This document shows, piece by piece, positions 14,787 through 23,329 of a stretch of DNA of 64,000 nucleotides; positions within the stretch are counted from its first letter, which is position 1, and the number at the start of each line of letters is the position of its first letter. The notes beneath the pieces are model-generated. The model was not told where the DNA came from. It did no database searches and was given only the letters and a program-made list of their open reading frames with translations. The stretch covers positions 1 through 64,000 of the forward strand of contig NZ_FVZF01000019.1 in assembly GCF_900168265.1 (NCBI RefSeq), read 5' to 3'. The DNA comes from Salegentibacter salarius. Lineage in GTDB: Bacteria; Bacteroidota; Bacteroidia; Flavobacteriales; Flavobacteriaceae. A program made the translations under genes and the position numbers.

Positions 14787-17075
14787 CTAAAAAATATAAT
14801 TCAGCTGAAGACCTCCATAGTAATTTCTAGGATTTCCGGGGTAATAATAACGTGGCGCAGCGCCTCCAAATCCAACGGCATTGGTTACTATACTTGCGGC
14901 ATAATTTTCATCTAAGGCATTGTTTACTCCGCCGTATAAATTCAAGTTTATATCCTGAAATACATTAAAAGTATAACCTGCTTTAAAATTCAACAAACTG
15001 TATTGATCGGTATAACCCGAGTTAGCATCATCAAGCGGAATTTCCCCCACATTTCTAAAGTTTCCGAAGAATTCAATACCTGACTCGCTTTGGATATCTA
15101 AGCCCAGGTTTACCGTGTATTTAGGAACTCCTGGAAGCTCATTTCCGGAAAAATCTTCATCATTATTTACAAACTCATCAAATTCAAAAAAGTTTAAGGC
15201 GCCGTTTACATAAGGTTTAATTGAAATACCGGGTCCTACTAAAAAACGGTAGTTGGTAAGAAACTCAATGCCGTTATGATTGGTTTTCCCGGCGTTGATT
15301 CCCACATATTGATCTTCTGCCACACGTTGCGCAACCAATAAATTCTCTATTTGAATTGAATACACCGAAATTTCGGTATATAATTTATTCTGCAACCAGT
15401 TTCCTTTAAATCCTGCTTCATAATTAACACCGGTTTCCGGCTCAAGATTGGTGTTTATTTGCCCTTCAGGGGTTAAAGTTTCAGCAACCGTGGGTGTTGA
15501 AAATCCGTGGCTTATGGAAGCAAAAATATTCTTTCCGGCACCAATTTCATAACTCGTTCCAATTCGAGGCGAAAACACCGTATCAAAACTATAATCTCCG
15601 GTCTGGTCTACTTCGTCTTGAGTATAAAGATCGGTTAAACTGTAATTTGTGGTGTTTATATTAAAGCCTGCCTCCAGGTTCCATTTTTCGGTAAAATCAA
15701 GATTAACCTGAGCAAAGAAATTAGCATAATTCCTATCCTGCTCATTATTGCTTAACCGCTCACCCAAGACACTTCCTTCACCCGGAAAATCTTCATATAG
15801 ATTCTGAAAAGTTCCGGTTTCATACCATTCGTTATAGTATTCGGCTCCAAAACTAATTTCAGAAGGCAATTCGAAGATCTGAGTGTTTAAGTTAAACTTT
15901 GTACGAACTCCGGCAGAAACTCGTTCTTCCTTTAAAATATCAAAAGGTCTCGGCTCGTAAGCATCTCTAAAACTTAAAAAGATACTCGTGACGTTGCTGA
16001 AATTCTCAAAAAGAGAATGCGTGTAAGAACCACCTAACATACCTTTATCATAAGATTCATAACTCTGGGCTTGCCCCCAGGTAAATGCTGCCTTTTCAGG
16101 ATTATTTCTAAGGTCCTCTTCATTTAAAGAACTTGGAATAAAGGCTTTTAATCGCGTGAAGTTGGCTAAATAAGACAAACTACCATTTTCGCTGGTTTTA
16201 AGACTCCCGTTTACCAAAGCCGATTTTCTGTCATAATTTCCGTTGTCACGGTAACCATCGCTAGTTAGGTTTGTAAAGGTGGCAAAAAGCGAAGAATTCT
16301 TAGTGGTATTAGAAGCTTGATAAATCTGTTTTTTAGTATTAAAACTTCCGAACTGAGTTTTTGCAGATAGTCGGGCTTCTTCCCTTTCGGGTTGTTTAGA
16401 ATATAAATTGATAGAACCGCCTAAACCGGCTCCGTAGACACTGGAAGTGGGACCTTTTATTACTTCAATTCTATCCAGGCTTTCCTGATCAAAATCGTCT
16501 AAAGTTAATTCCCCTTCGGCGGTAGTTAATGGAATTCCGTCAAAATAAGCCTGAATTCTATTGGTGCTGTATTGTGAACGCGCACCGATACCGCGAATAT
16601 TGATCTTATTGGTGTTTAAAGCGCCCTGGTTTACATACATCCCCGGAACATTATTAAAAGTTTCCAGCACATTCGTAGCATCGGTTCTTTTAAAATCGGT
16701 TTCTGTAACCAGGTTTACCGAAGCCGGCACTTTTCTAAGTGTCTTGGGAATTACGGTACTGCGCACCACTACTTCTGAAAGATTTTCTGAAGTTGGACTT
16801 AAATAAATCTCCTGGAGTGACTCAGAAGCACGCAGATTAACTTCCAAAGTTTCGTAACCTAATGCCGAAATTTGAAAGCTACCCGGCAAGTCTTCGGCCT
16901 CTAAACTAAAAATGCCATTTTCATTTGAAACCGCAACTATGTCTGAAGCCCCGGAGATGCTTGCACCTGCAACTTCTTCAGTAGAATTTACTTTTAATAT
17001 TTTAAATTGATTTTCCTGTGAAAACAGGTTTCCTGCAAGGAATAAGCACAAAAGTGCCAGTATTTTTTTTTCCAA
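14787..17075 (-). CDS. TonB-dependent receptor, PqqU/YncD-like
   Basis: A 762-residue outer-membrane receptor. A signal peptide (MEKKILALLCLFLAGNLFSQ) is followed by a carboxypeptidase-like beta-sandwich (about 25-100), the plug domain (SVNLVTETDF, NIRGIGARSQYS, DGIPLTTAEG, IEVIKGPTSSVYGAGLGGS) and a 22-strand barrel ending NYYGGLQLNYIF. The plug (IRG-G-RS-Y..., Y-DGIP, GP-S-YG--GG) and the C-terminal RYYYPGNPRNYYGG resemble, from memory, E. coli YncD/PqqU, which imports pyrroloquinoline quinone. The start is 12 nt after the PQQ-dehydrogenase stop, so the two form an operon. The PQQ-uptake role is inference from the resemblance plus this neighbour; a siderophore or other ligand is possible. 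Confidence 0.88.
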   Translation of the reverse strand: MEKKILALLCLFLAGNLFSQENQFKILKVNSTEEVAGASISGASDIVAVSNENGIFSLEAEDLPGSFQISALGYETLEVNLRASESLQEIYLSPTSENLSEVVVRSTVIPKTLRKVPASVNLVTETDFKRTDATNVLETFNNVPGMYVNQGALNTNKINIRGIGARSQYSTNRIQAYFDGIPLTTAEGELTLDDFDQESLDRIEVIKGPTSSVYGAGLGGSINLYSKQPEREEARLSAKTQFGSFNTKKQIYQASNTTKNSSLFATFTNLTSDGYRDNGNYDRKSALVNGSLKTSENGSLSYLANFTRLKAFIPSSLNEEDLRNNPEKAAFTWGQAQSYESYDKGMLGGSYTHSLFENFSNVTSIFLSFRDAYEPRPFDILKEERVSAGVRTKFNLNTQIFELPSEISFGAEYYNEWYETGTFQNLYEDFPGEGSVLGERLSNNEQDRNYANFFAQVNLDFTEKWNLEAGFNINTTNYSLTDLYTQDEVDQTGDYSFDTVFSPRIGTSYEIGAGKNIFASISHGFSTPTVAETLTPEGQINTNLEPETGVNYEAGFKGNWLQNKLYTEISVYSIQIENLLVAQRVAEDQYVGINAGKTNHNGIEFLTNYRFLVGPGISIKPYVNGALNFFEFDEFVNNDEDFSGNELPGVPKYTVNLGLDIQSESGIEFFGNFRNVGEIPLDDANSGYTDQYSLLNFKAGYTFNVFQDINLNLYGGVNNALDENYAASIVTNAVGFGGAAPRYYYPGNPRNYYGGLQLNYIF

Positions 17076-17087
17076 TATTTTATAATT

Positions 17088-18374
17088 TTATTCGGCTGAA
17101 ACTTTCCAAATTATATTCGCATCGTCATCATTTACCAGTAATGCTCCATCTGGCGTTACGCTTACCCCTACCGGTCTACCATGTACTTTACTTTCGGCTT
17201 CATCGGCAATAAAATCGGTAAGAAAATCTTCGGGTTGTCCCGGTTTTCCGTTTTCATCAAAAGGCACAAAAAGAATTTTATACCCAGAAAAGTTCGCTCT
17301 ATTCCAGGAACCGTGCTGCCCTACAAAAGCGCCATTTTTATACTTTTCGGGAAATTTATTTTTAGTGTAAAATGCCAGTCCTAAAGAAGCGGTATGCGGG
17401 CCCACCGGCACATCTGGCACAATAGCTTTTTCTACCAATTCTGTATGCGGATCTTCGGCCCAACGAGGATCCTGAATTTGACCATAATAAGAATATGGCC
17501 AGCCATACCAACCGCCTTCCTGTACGCTGGTAATATAATCTGGCACTAAATTATTTCCAATTTTATCACGTTCGTTTACGGCTGTCCATAACTCGCCCGT
17601 GATGGGATTCCAGTCCATTCCCACTGGATTTCTTAACCCGGCAGCGTATAATTTCTCTCCGCTTCCATCAGGATTAATTTCCAGGATTGCAGCTCGTCTT
17701 TCTTCTTTCTCCATTCCATATTCTCCAACATTACTGGCAGAACCTACAGAAACATAAATTTTACTTCCATCTTTATTTGCGAGTAAATTACGGGTCCAGT
17801 GATTATTATATCCACCGGCAGGTAAACTAAGAATTTTCTCTCCTTCAGCTTCTATTTTTGTACCACCTTCCTTATACGGATATCGGTAAAGTCCGTCAGT
17901 ATTGGCAACATAAAAATAATTATCTAACACTAACATTCCGTAAGGTTGATTTAAATCTTCCATAAATACCTCTTGATAATCTGGCGTACCGTCTCCATCC
18001 TTATCCCGAATTAAAGTAATTCTATCTGCACTATTTTTTGTATTAGATTCTACCACAAAAATATCATCGTTAGGCGCAATATAAGTGCGTCGCGGATGCT
18101 GTAAATTTTCTGCGAACTTGGTCACCTTAAAACCGGCAGGAGCATTCGGCTTCTTATCTCCCCAGCCAATAACCTCACTTTCTTTAGTAACAGATTCAGA
18201 GGAAAAAGGCGGCACCAGTTTAAGTTTACCAATCTCAGTCTCTACAATGTCTGCAGGACGTTTAGAGAGTTCATCTTTTTTTTCTTCGCTTAAATTTGTA
18301 TTTACTTGAGCTTCCGCTTCAACAGCCAGTGTTAAACAAAAACCGAGACTCAGAATAGTGGTTAGCTTTTTCAT
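17088..18374 (-). CDS. PQQ-dependent sugar/sorbosone dehydrogenase
   Basis: A 428-residue secreted six-bladed beta-propeller enzyme. A signal peptide is present (MKKLTTILSLGFCLTLAVEA). Family text includes PAGFKVTKFAENLQHPRRTY, VVESNTKNSADRITLIRD, a Ca2+-loop-like DKDGDGTPDYQE, LLANKDGSKIYVSVGSASN, GLRNPVGMDWNP, VGPHTASLGLAFY and GQHGSWNRANFSGYKI. Members oxidise sugars or aldehydes in the periplasm with PQQ as cofactor. The substrate is not readable from sequence. It is the first gene of a two-gene operon with the TonB receptor. No PQQ biosynthesis gene lies in this window, so the cofactor may come from outside the cell, which is inference. Confidence 0.9.
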   Translation of the reverse strand: MKKLTTILSLGFCLTLAVEAEAQVNTNLSEEKKDELSKRPADIVETEIGKLKLVPPFSSESVTKESEVIGWGDKKPNAPAGFKVTKFAENLQHPRRTYIAPNDDIFVVESNTKNSADRITLIRDKDGDGTPDYQEVFMEDLNQPYGMLVLDNYFYVANTDGLYRYPYKEGGTKIEAEGEKILSLPAGGYNNHWTRNLLANKDGSKIYVSVGSASNVGEYGMEKEERRAAILEINPDGSGEKLYAAGLRNPVGMDWNPITGELWTAVNERDKIGNNLVPDYITSVQEGGWYGWPYSYYGQIQDPRWAEDPHTELVEKAIVPDVPVGPHTASLGLAFYTKNKFPEKYKNGAFVGQHGSWNRANFSGYKILFVPFDENGKPGQPEDFLTDFIADEAESKVHGRPVGVSVTPDGALLVNDDDANIIWKVSAE

Positions 18375-18528
18375 AATCTATATTTTAGCCTAAAATTACT
18401 TTTAAATATTTCGGCTAAAAAGTTTTTAAAGCGGATTAGGTTTACTTTAACAAGCGCTATTTAAGTCAGGTTGTTTGGTGGCTAGGCGGGTTTTGGTTAA
18501 GTTTATACTTTCAATTGCTTAGGATACT

Positions 18529-20280
18529 ATGAAAAAATATCTCGTACTGAGTTTGGGGCTACTTTCGCTGATTTCCTGCGATTTAGAGAAATATCAACTG
18601 GTCACCGAATATGATTTGGAGACCCGTTTTGAGAAAAGTGGTGGTAAAGAAACCGGCACTTATGAAGAAGTTATAGACTTTTATACCCAATTAGCCGAAA
18701 GTTCCAGTAAAGTAAGCCTGGAAGAATTTGGAAAAACCGATAGTGGCAAACCTCTTCATCTTGCCATTTACAGTCCTTCAGAAGAATTTAATTTTGAAGA
18801 TTTAAGACAGAAAAATAGTATTATTCTCATCAATAATGGTATTCATCCCGGGGAAAGTGATGGCATAGATGCCACCATGATGCTTTTTAGAGACCTGGCC
18901 GGCGATTCTATTACAGCGCCAAAAAATACAGTTTTAGCCACCATTCCTGTTTATAACGTTGGTGGTGCTTTAAACCGAAATTCCACCAGCCGAACTAATC
19001 AAAACGGTCCAGCCGAATACGGGTTTAGAGGAAATGCGAGGAACTATGATCTTAATCGGGATTTTATAAAAGCAGATACGCGAAACACCAGAAGCTTTTA
19101 CGAAATTTTTCATCATGTGAAACCAGATATATTTATAGATAATCATGTAAGTAATGGCGCTGATTATCAATATACGCTCACCCATCTGTTTACCCAGCAC
19201 AATAAATTGGGCGGCGAGCTCGGTAATTATTTAGATGAGCAAATTATGCCGGCGCTGGAAGATTCGCTCGCTAAAAAAGATTGGGACATCACGCCTTATG
19301 TGAATGTTTTTAATGAAGTGCCCGAAGAGGGGTTTTCCCAATTTAACGACTTGCCCAGGTATTCTACCGGGTACACCACGCTATGGAACACCATAGGAAT
19401 GATGGTTGAAACCCATATGCTAAAACCTTACCCGAAGCGTGTAAAAGGCACCTATGAGTTGATGCGCAGTATGATTGGTATTGCTGAAAAAGACAGGGAA
19501 CGAATGAAAGATATTCGCAACAGGGCTTCAAGAAAATACCTGACAGATCGCTGGTACCCTATTAATTACAAACCCGATATGGAAAACCCAAGTCAGCGAA
19601 ATTTTAAAGGTTACGAAGGTGAAATGATTGCCAGTGAGGTTACCGGGGGCGAACGCTTAAAATATGATAGCAGCAAACCATTTAATAAAGAAATAGACTA
19701 CTATAATAATTTTGTAGCCGAAGATACTATTGAAATTCCACGTGCGTACATTGTACCCCAGGGCTGGTGGCAGGTCACAAATCTTTTAAAGCTAAACAAG
19801 ATAAAATTAGAACCCTTAGCCCGCGATACAACATTATATGTTGAAACTTACAGAATAGAAGATTTTAATACCGGCGAGCAGGCTTACGAAGGTCATTACA
19901 AGCACAGCGAAACCAGGGTTTCCAAAACAATGGATTCAGTTGAGTTTAGAAAAGGAGATTTTGTAGTAAAAACTTTTCAGGAAGGTGCGCGCTATTTAAT
20001 TGAAACTTTAGAACCTGAAGCACCAGATTCTTTCTTCAACTGGAATTTCTTTGACACTGTTCTTCAGCAGAAAGAAGGCTTTTCCCCTTATGTTTTCGAA
20101 GATATCGCTAAAAAAATGCTTGATGAAAATCCCGAGCTAAAAGAGCGCTTTGAAGAAAAGAAAAATAGTGATACTGAATTTTCTAATAACTGGTATGCTC
20201 AATTAGACTGGCTGCACAAGCAATCTAAACATTACGAAGCGGCACATTTACGCTACCCTATCTTTAGAATGCCCCGCTAA
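18529..20280 (+). CDS. M14 zinc carboxypeptidase-like lipoprotein
   Basis: A 583-residue protein with a lipoprotein signal peptide (MKKYLVLSLGLLSLISC, lipobox LISC), so anchored outside the cytoplasmic membrane. The M14 zinc site appears as H106-P-G-E109 in NGIHPGESDG and H206 in FIDNHVSNG; a candidate catalytic Glu lies in MMVETHMLK. The C-terminal 200 residues form an extra domain typical of long Bacteroidota M14 proteins. M14 enzymes remove C-terminal residues from peptides, or act on peptidoglycan peptides. The gene is divergent from the PQQ dehydrogenase and overlaps the convergent NUDIX gene by 33 nt. The exact substrate is unknown. Confidence 0.9.
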   Translation: MKKYLVLSLGLLSLISCDLEKYQLVTEYDLETRFEKSGGKETGTYEEVIDFYTQLAESSSKVSLEEFGKTDSGKPLHLAIYSPSEEFNFEDLRQKNSIILINNGIHPGESDGIDATMMLFRDLAGDSITAPKNTVLATIPVYNVGGALNRNSTSRTNQNGPAEYGFRGNARNYDLNRDFIKADTRNTRSFYEIFHHVKPDIFIDNHVSNGADYQYTLTHLFTQHNKLGGELGNYLDEQIMPALEDSLAKKDWDITPYVNVFNEVPEEGFSQFNDLPRYSTGYTTLWNTIGMMVETHMLKPYPKRVKGTYELMRSMIGIAEKDRERMKDIRNRASRKYLTDRWYPINYKPDMENPSQRNFKGYEGEMIASEVTGGERLKYDSSKPFNKEIDYYNNFVAEDTIEIPRAYIVPQGWWQVTNLLKLNKIKLEPLARDTTLYVETYRIEDFNTGEQAYEGHYKHSETRVSKTMDSVEFRKGDFVVKTFQEGARYLIETLEPEAPDSFFNWNFFDTVLQQKEGFSPYVFEDIAKKMLDENPELKERFEEKKNSDTEFSNNWYAQLDWLHKQSKHYEAAHLRYPIFRMPR

Positions 20281-20871
20281 ATATTTTTCTGAAAAAAGAA
20301 GTTTAATATTCGCATAAGATTTTTGAAGCGCCTTCTGGCTTTTCTTTAAATCTTTCCATTTGGCTTTTTCAATACCCTCTTTGGTTTCCGGGCGCAATTC
20401 ACCTTCATAGGAAGTACGCATCTCGTACCAATGAGTTACCTTAAGTCGGTAACGCCCTTTTCGTTTAAAAATATGATAAGTTTTTTGTAAGAATTTAGTC
20501 ACTTTTAAACCTTCAACCCCTGTTTCTTCTTCTACTTCTCTTATTGCAGAAGCTTCAATAGTTTCGTTCTTTTCGGTTTTACCTTTGGGAAGATCCCAGC
20601 GCTTTTTTCGGTAAATAAAAAGAATTTCATCTTTATCATTTAAAACCATTCCGCCCGCTGCAGTTACTACCCGCAACTTCTTAAAAAGATGTTTCAGCAG
20701 CTTTTCTTCTTTTTCGTGATAAAGATTCACATAGAGCAGTTCACCTTTACTAATTTTTTTAATTATTCGCTTAATTCTAACTTTTTTAATAGGTAGCGAT
20801 ACATAATTTTCACCTAAATCTTTCTTAGTAGAGAGAATTAAGGGAACATCATTTACAAAAACTTTATACAT
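20248..20871 (-). CDS. NUDIX hydrolase with N-terminal extension
   Basis: A 207-residue protein. Residues 1-66 form a basic, non-NUDIX extension (IKKVRIKRIIKKIS), followed by the NUDIX fold with the complete box from G97 through V119 (E103, REVEEETGV at 111-119). RWDLPKGK just before the box is typical of diadenosine/polyphosphate-type NUDIX enzymes. The C-terminus contains HWYEMRTSYEGELRPETKEG. The substrate cannot be told. The start codon at 20871 lies only 7 nt from the divergent pyrE start, and its 3' end overlaps the convergent M14 gene, so it is tightly packed on both sides. This arrangement beside pyrE is common in Flavobacteriaceae. Confidence 0.9.
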   Translation of the reverse strand: MYKVFVNDVPLILSTKKDLGENYVSLPIKKVRIKRIIKKISKGELLYVNLYHEKEEKLLKHLFKKLRVVTAAGGMVLNDKDEILFIYRKKRWDLPKGKTEKNETIEASAIREVEEETGVEGLKVTKFLQKTYHIFKRKGRYRLKVTHWYEMRTSYEGELRPETKEGIEKAKWKDLKKSQKALQKSYANIKLLFSEKYLAGHSKDRVA

Positions 20872-20874
20872 TTG
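20867..20874 (+). promoter_or_regulatory. Putative -7 box of pyrE
   Basis: TACATTTG matches TAnnTTTG and ends 4 nt before the pyrE ATG at 20879. If it is used, transcription starts at or just inside the start codon and the pyrE mRNA would be leaderless. The box lies across the start codon of the divergent NUDIX gene. Confidence 0.4.
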
Positions 20875-20878
20875 CAGT

Positions 20879-21520
20879 ATGATTTTAAATAAAGAAACAG
20901 CCAGAACAACCGCTGAACTGCTATTGCAAATTAAAGCAATAAAATTAGATGCACAAGAACCTTTTACCTGGGCCAGTGGTTGGAAATCGCCAATCTATTG
21001 CGATAACCGAATAGTTCTCTCCTATCCTCCAATTAGGAACCATATACGAGAACAGTTTGCAAGACAAGTTGAAGAACTTTATGGAAAACCCGATGTTATT
21101 GCAGCGGTAGCCACCGGTGCCATTGGAATTGGGATGCTGGTAGCCGAAATTTTGAGCCTTCCGTTTATCTATGTGAGACCGGAAGCCAAGAGCCACGGAC
21201 GAAAAAATCAAATAGAAGGAAATTTATCTGAAGGGCAAACCGTAGTGGTAATTGAAGATTTAATTAGCACCGGAAATAGCAGCCTAAATGCGGTAAAAGC
21301 ATTAAAGGAAGCCAAAGCCAATGTAAAAGGAATGCTGGCCATCTTTACGTATGGGTTTAAAACTGCCGATGAAAATTTTGCAAAAGCAGGAATAGAACTT
21401 CACACCCTTAGCGATTACGATTTCCTTTTGGAAACCGCCCAAAAAACAAATTATATAAATGCTACTGAAGCCGGAATACTTAGAGAATGGCGTCAGGATC
21501 CAGCAAACTGGAAAAAATAA
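20879..21520 (+). CDS. pyrE: Orotate phosphoribosyltransferase
   Basis: A 213-residue phosphoribosyltransferase that makes OMP from orotate and PRPP in pyrimidine synthesis. Family features are EPFTWASGWKSPIYCDNR near the N-terminus, the flexible loop RPEAKSHGRKNQIEG and the PRPP-binding motif VVVIEDLISTGNSS. Start at 20879 gives MILNKETARTTAELLLQIKA, which agrees with the family opening. It is divergent from the NUDIX gene; the SRPBCC gene follows 94 nt downstream on the same strand, a typical Flavobacteriaceae order. Assignment is firm. Confidence 0.96.
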   Translation: MILNKETARTTAELLLQIKAIKLDAQEPFTWASGWKSPIYCDNRIVLSYPPIRNHIREQFARQVEELYGKPDVIAAVATGAIGIGMLVAEILSLPFIYVRPEAKSHGRKNQIEGNLSEGQTVVVIEDLISTGNSSLNAVKALKEAKANVKGMLAIFTYGFKTADENFAKAGIELHTLSDYDFLLETAQKTNYINATEAGILREWRQDPANWKK

Positions 21521-21614
21521 AGCAGCCTCATGCTGCGCTAAAATTAATAACAGACAGGCAAAAAATTATTAGCCTGTGAGAAATTCCCGGGTCAGGGATA
21601 TATTTATAAAAAAG

Positions 21615-22007
21615 ATGCATATAGAAAGCCAAAAAGTAACTGCTGATAAAAGTCAGCAGGAAATGTTCGATTTTTTAACGAATGCAGAAAATTACGAACA
21701 ATTAATGCCCGAGAGCAAAGAGAAGTTTGAAGTTAGAGACGAAAAAACCTTTGTTTTTGGCCTTAAAGGAATGCCGGTTATAAAATTACAAATTCGGGAA
21801 ACCATAGAACCAGAACTGGTTGTTTTAGGTTCTACTTCAGATAAACTTGACTTTACGCTAAAAGCCCATATTTCAGCTTTAAATGAAAATCAAAGTGAAG
21901 TACAAATGGAATTCAATGGTGAATTTAACGCGATGATGGCGATGATGGTAAAAAAACCACTAAGCAAATTTATAAATACGCTAGCCGAAAATATTGGTAA
22001 GTTATAA
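21615..22007 (+). CDS. SRPBCC-fold protein
   Basis: A 130-residue protein starting MHIESQKVTADKSQQEMFDF, with the family pattern of a short helix (FLTNAENYEQLMPES), a beta-grip (FEVRDEKTFVFGLKGM) and a long C-terminal helix (AMMVKKPLSKFINTLAENI). SRPBCC (START-like) domains bind hydrophobic ligands; this small orphan class sits next to pyrE in many Flavobacteriaceae and has no established function. Start chosen at 21615; a frame open from 21576 would add 13 unlike residues. A rho-independent terminator follows at 22036-22062, so pyrE and this gene may share a transcript. Confidence 0.85.
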   Translation: MHIESQKVTADKSQQEMFDFLTNAENYEQLMPESKEKFEVRDEKTFVFGLKGMPVIKLQIRETIEPELVVLGSTSDKLDFTLKAHISALNENQSEVQMEFNGEFNAMMAMMVKKPLSKFINTLAENIGKL

Positions 22008-22035
22008 GAAAGAATAGCTTATAAAATTACTCCTT

Positions 22036-22062
22036 AAACCTGAACTTGTTTCAGGTTTTTTT
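22036..22062 (+). terminator. Rho-independent terminator after the SRPBCC gene
   Basis: AACCTGAA-cttgt-TTCAGGTT followed by a run of T. The core palindrome is the same sequence as the core of the dispersed 28-nt repeats (CCTGAA-cttgt-TTCAGG), but without the TAGA and TGACG flanks. Confidence 0.85.
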
Positions 22063-22106
22063 ATTGATTATTTGCGCCAGGCTGCTAATTGGCTTAATCA
22101 CGGTTT

Positions 22107-22838
22107 TTAATACATCAATTTGATCTCTTTTAGATCGAAAGTTTTAAAGATTGAATCTTCGATCTCTATATTCAATCTTCCAGAGGTAGTAACTCCACGT
22201 ATAATCCCGGTAAGAAAGGTGGCATCTGGCAGCTGAAAAGTAGAAACCTGATCTTTTCTAAACAGATTTTTTGCATATTCTTCTAAAATTGAAGTTTCAG
22301 CTTCTGCCATAATTTCGGTTAGCTTTTCTTCAAATTCATCGGTAATTCTTTTAAGCAATTCATCCAGGTTAAAATCCCTGCCGGTAGCCAGTTTAAGCGA
22401 AGACGCCTGGGGAAGCCCCGGAAAATTAGTTTGATTTACATTAAGCCCCACTCCGATGACCGAAGCGGCAATTTCATTGTTTTTTAGAATATTTTCGATA
22501 AGAATTCCGCTTATTTTATAGCGTGCTGACATTATGTCGTTAGGCCATTTTACTTTTAAACCGGGAACATTAAATTTCTTCAGGATTTTAATGATTGCCA
22601 GGGAAACCGTGGCGCTCATCAAAAACTGATGGTTCACATTCACCCTTATTTTAGGATATAGTACGCTAAAAGTTAGGTTTTCACCTGCTTTAGATTCCCA
22701 GCCTGCCCCTCTTTGGCCCCGACCTTTTGTTTGCTCACGAGCTACTACACACACCGGTTCAAATGAAGTATTTCCGCGATAGAGTTCCCGGGCAAACTCG
22801 TTAGTAGAATTGGTGGCATTAACTTTGATTATACGCAT
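22107..22838 (-). CDS. birA: Biotin--[acetyl-CoA-carboxylase] ligase
   Basis: A 243-residue mono-functional biotin protein ligase, which joins biotin to the carboxyl-carrier protein via biotinyl-AMP. Signatures are NSTNEFARELYRG, GRGQRGAGWESKAGENLTFS (adenylate loop), LKVKWPNDIM (catalytic lysine) and GVGLNVNQTNFP. There is no N-terminal winged helix, so unlike E. coli BirA it should not act as a repressor. It is divergent from rsfS; an imperfect inverted repeat AGGCGTT/AACGCCT (22859-22888) lies between the two starts. Confidence 0.93.
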   Translation of the reverse strand: MRIIKVNATNSTNEFARELYRGNTSFEPVCVVAREQTKGRGQRGAGWESKAGENLTFSVLYPKIRVNVNHQFLMSATVSLAIIKILKKFNVPGLKVKWPNDIMSARYKISGILIENILKNNEIAASVIGVGLNVNQTNFPGLPQASSLKLATGRDFNLDELLKRITDEFEEKLTEIMAEAETSILEEYAKNLFRKDQVSTFQLPDATFLTGIIRGVTTSGRLNIEIEDSIFKTFDLKEIKLMY

Positions 22839-22907
22839 AATAGTAGTTAGAAATAAAACAGGCGTTAAATGTTATGTAAACAACGCCTATTAACAGCTAA
22901 AAAGTAA

Positions 22908-22915
22908 TAACTTTG
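22908..22915 (+). promoter_or_regulatory. Putative -7 box of the rsfS-ftsH operon
   Basis: TAACTTTG fits TAnnTTTG and ends 18 nt before the rsfS start codon, a usual leader length. No clear -33 TTTG was found at the expected distance. Confidence 0.45.
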
Positions 22916-22933
22916 CGAAAATAATTAATTTTA

Positions 22934-23305
22934 ATGGCAAAAAAAGCACCGAACAACGATCAACTTATTGCACATATAATTAAAGGAATTGAAGAAGTAA
23001 AAGGTAACGATATTGATATTCTTGACCTTAGGCAAATAGAAAACACCGTTTGTGATTATTTTATTATTTGCAACGGTACTTCCAATACACAGGTAAACGC
23101 CATAGTGAATTCCATCCAAAAAACTGTAAGTAAAGCCCTTAAAGACAAACCCTGGCACGTAGAAGGTGGAGAAAACGCCGAATGGGTGCTTTTAGATTAT
23201 GTAAACGTGGTTGTACACGTTTTCCAAAAGCATATCAGAGAGTTTTACGATATTGAAAGTCTTTGGGGTGATGCCAAAATCACCTCCATAGAAACCAATT
23301 ATTAA
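22934..23305 (+). CDS. rsfS: Ribosome silencing factor RsfS
   Basis: A 123-residue RsfS/Iojap protein that binds uL14 on the 50S subunit and blocks joining with 30S under starvation. Family text: IKGIEEVKGNDIDILDLRQI, CDYFIICNGTSNTQVNAIV, WHVEGGENAEWVLLDYVNVVVHVF and REFYDIESLWGDA. It is the first gene of an operon with ftsH (24-nt gap). In Bacteroidota the birA / rsfS-ftsH-LUD-cdsA-psd order is well conserved, and it is intact here. Confidence 0.95.
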   Translation: MAKKAPNNDQLIAHIIKGIEEVKGNDIDILDLRQIENTVCDYFIICNGTSNTQVNAIVNSIQKTVSKALKDKPWHVEGGENAEWVLLDYVNVVVHVFQKHIREFYDIESLWGDAKITSIETNY

Positions 23306-23329
23306 TTATCTAATTTAGAATTACCAAGA

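Noticed and set aside
22859-22888. BirA operator between birA and rsfS
   Set aside because: The inverted repeat AGGCGTT/AACGCCT exists, but this BirA lacks a DNA-binding domain, so autoregulation through it is unlikely.
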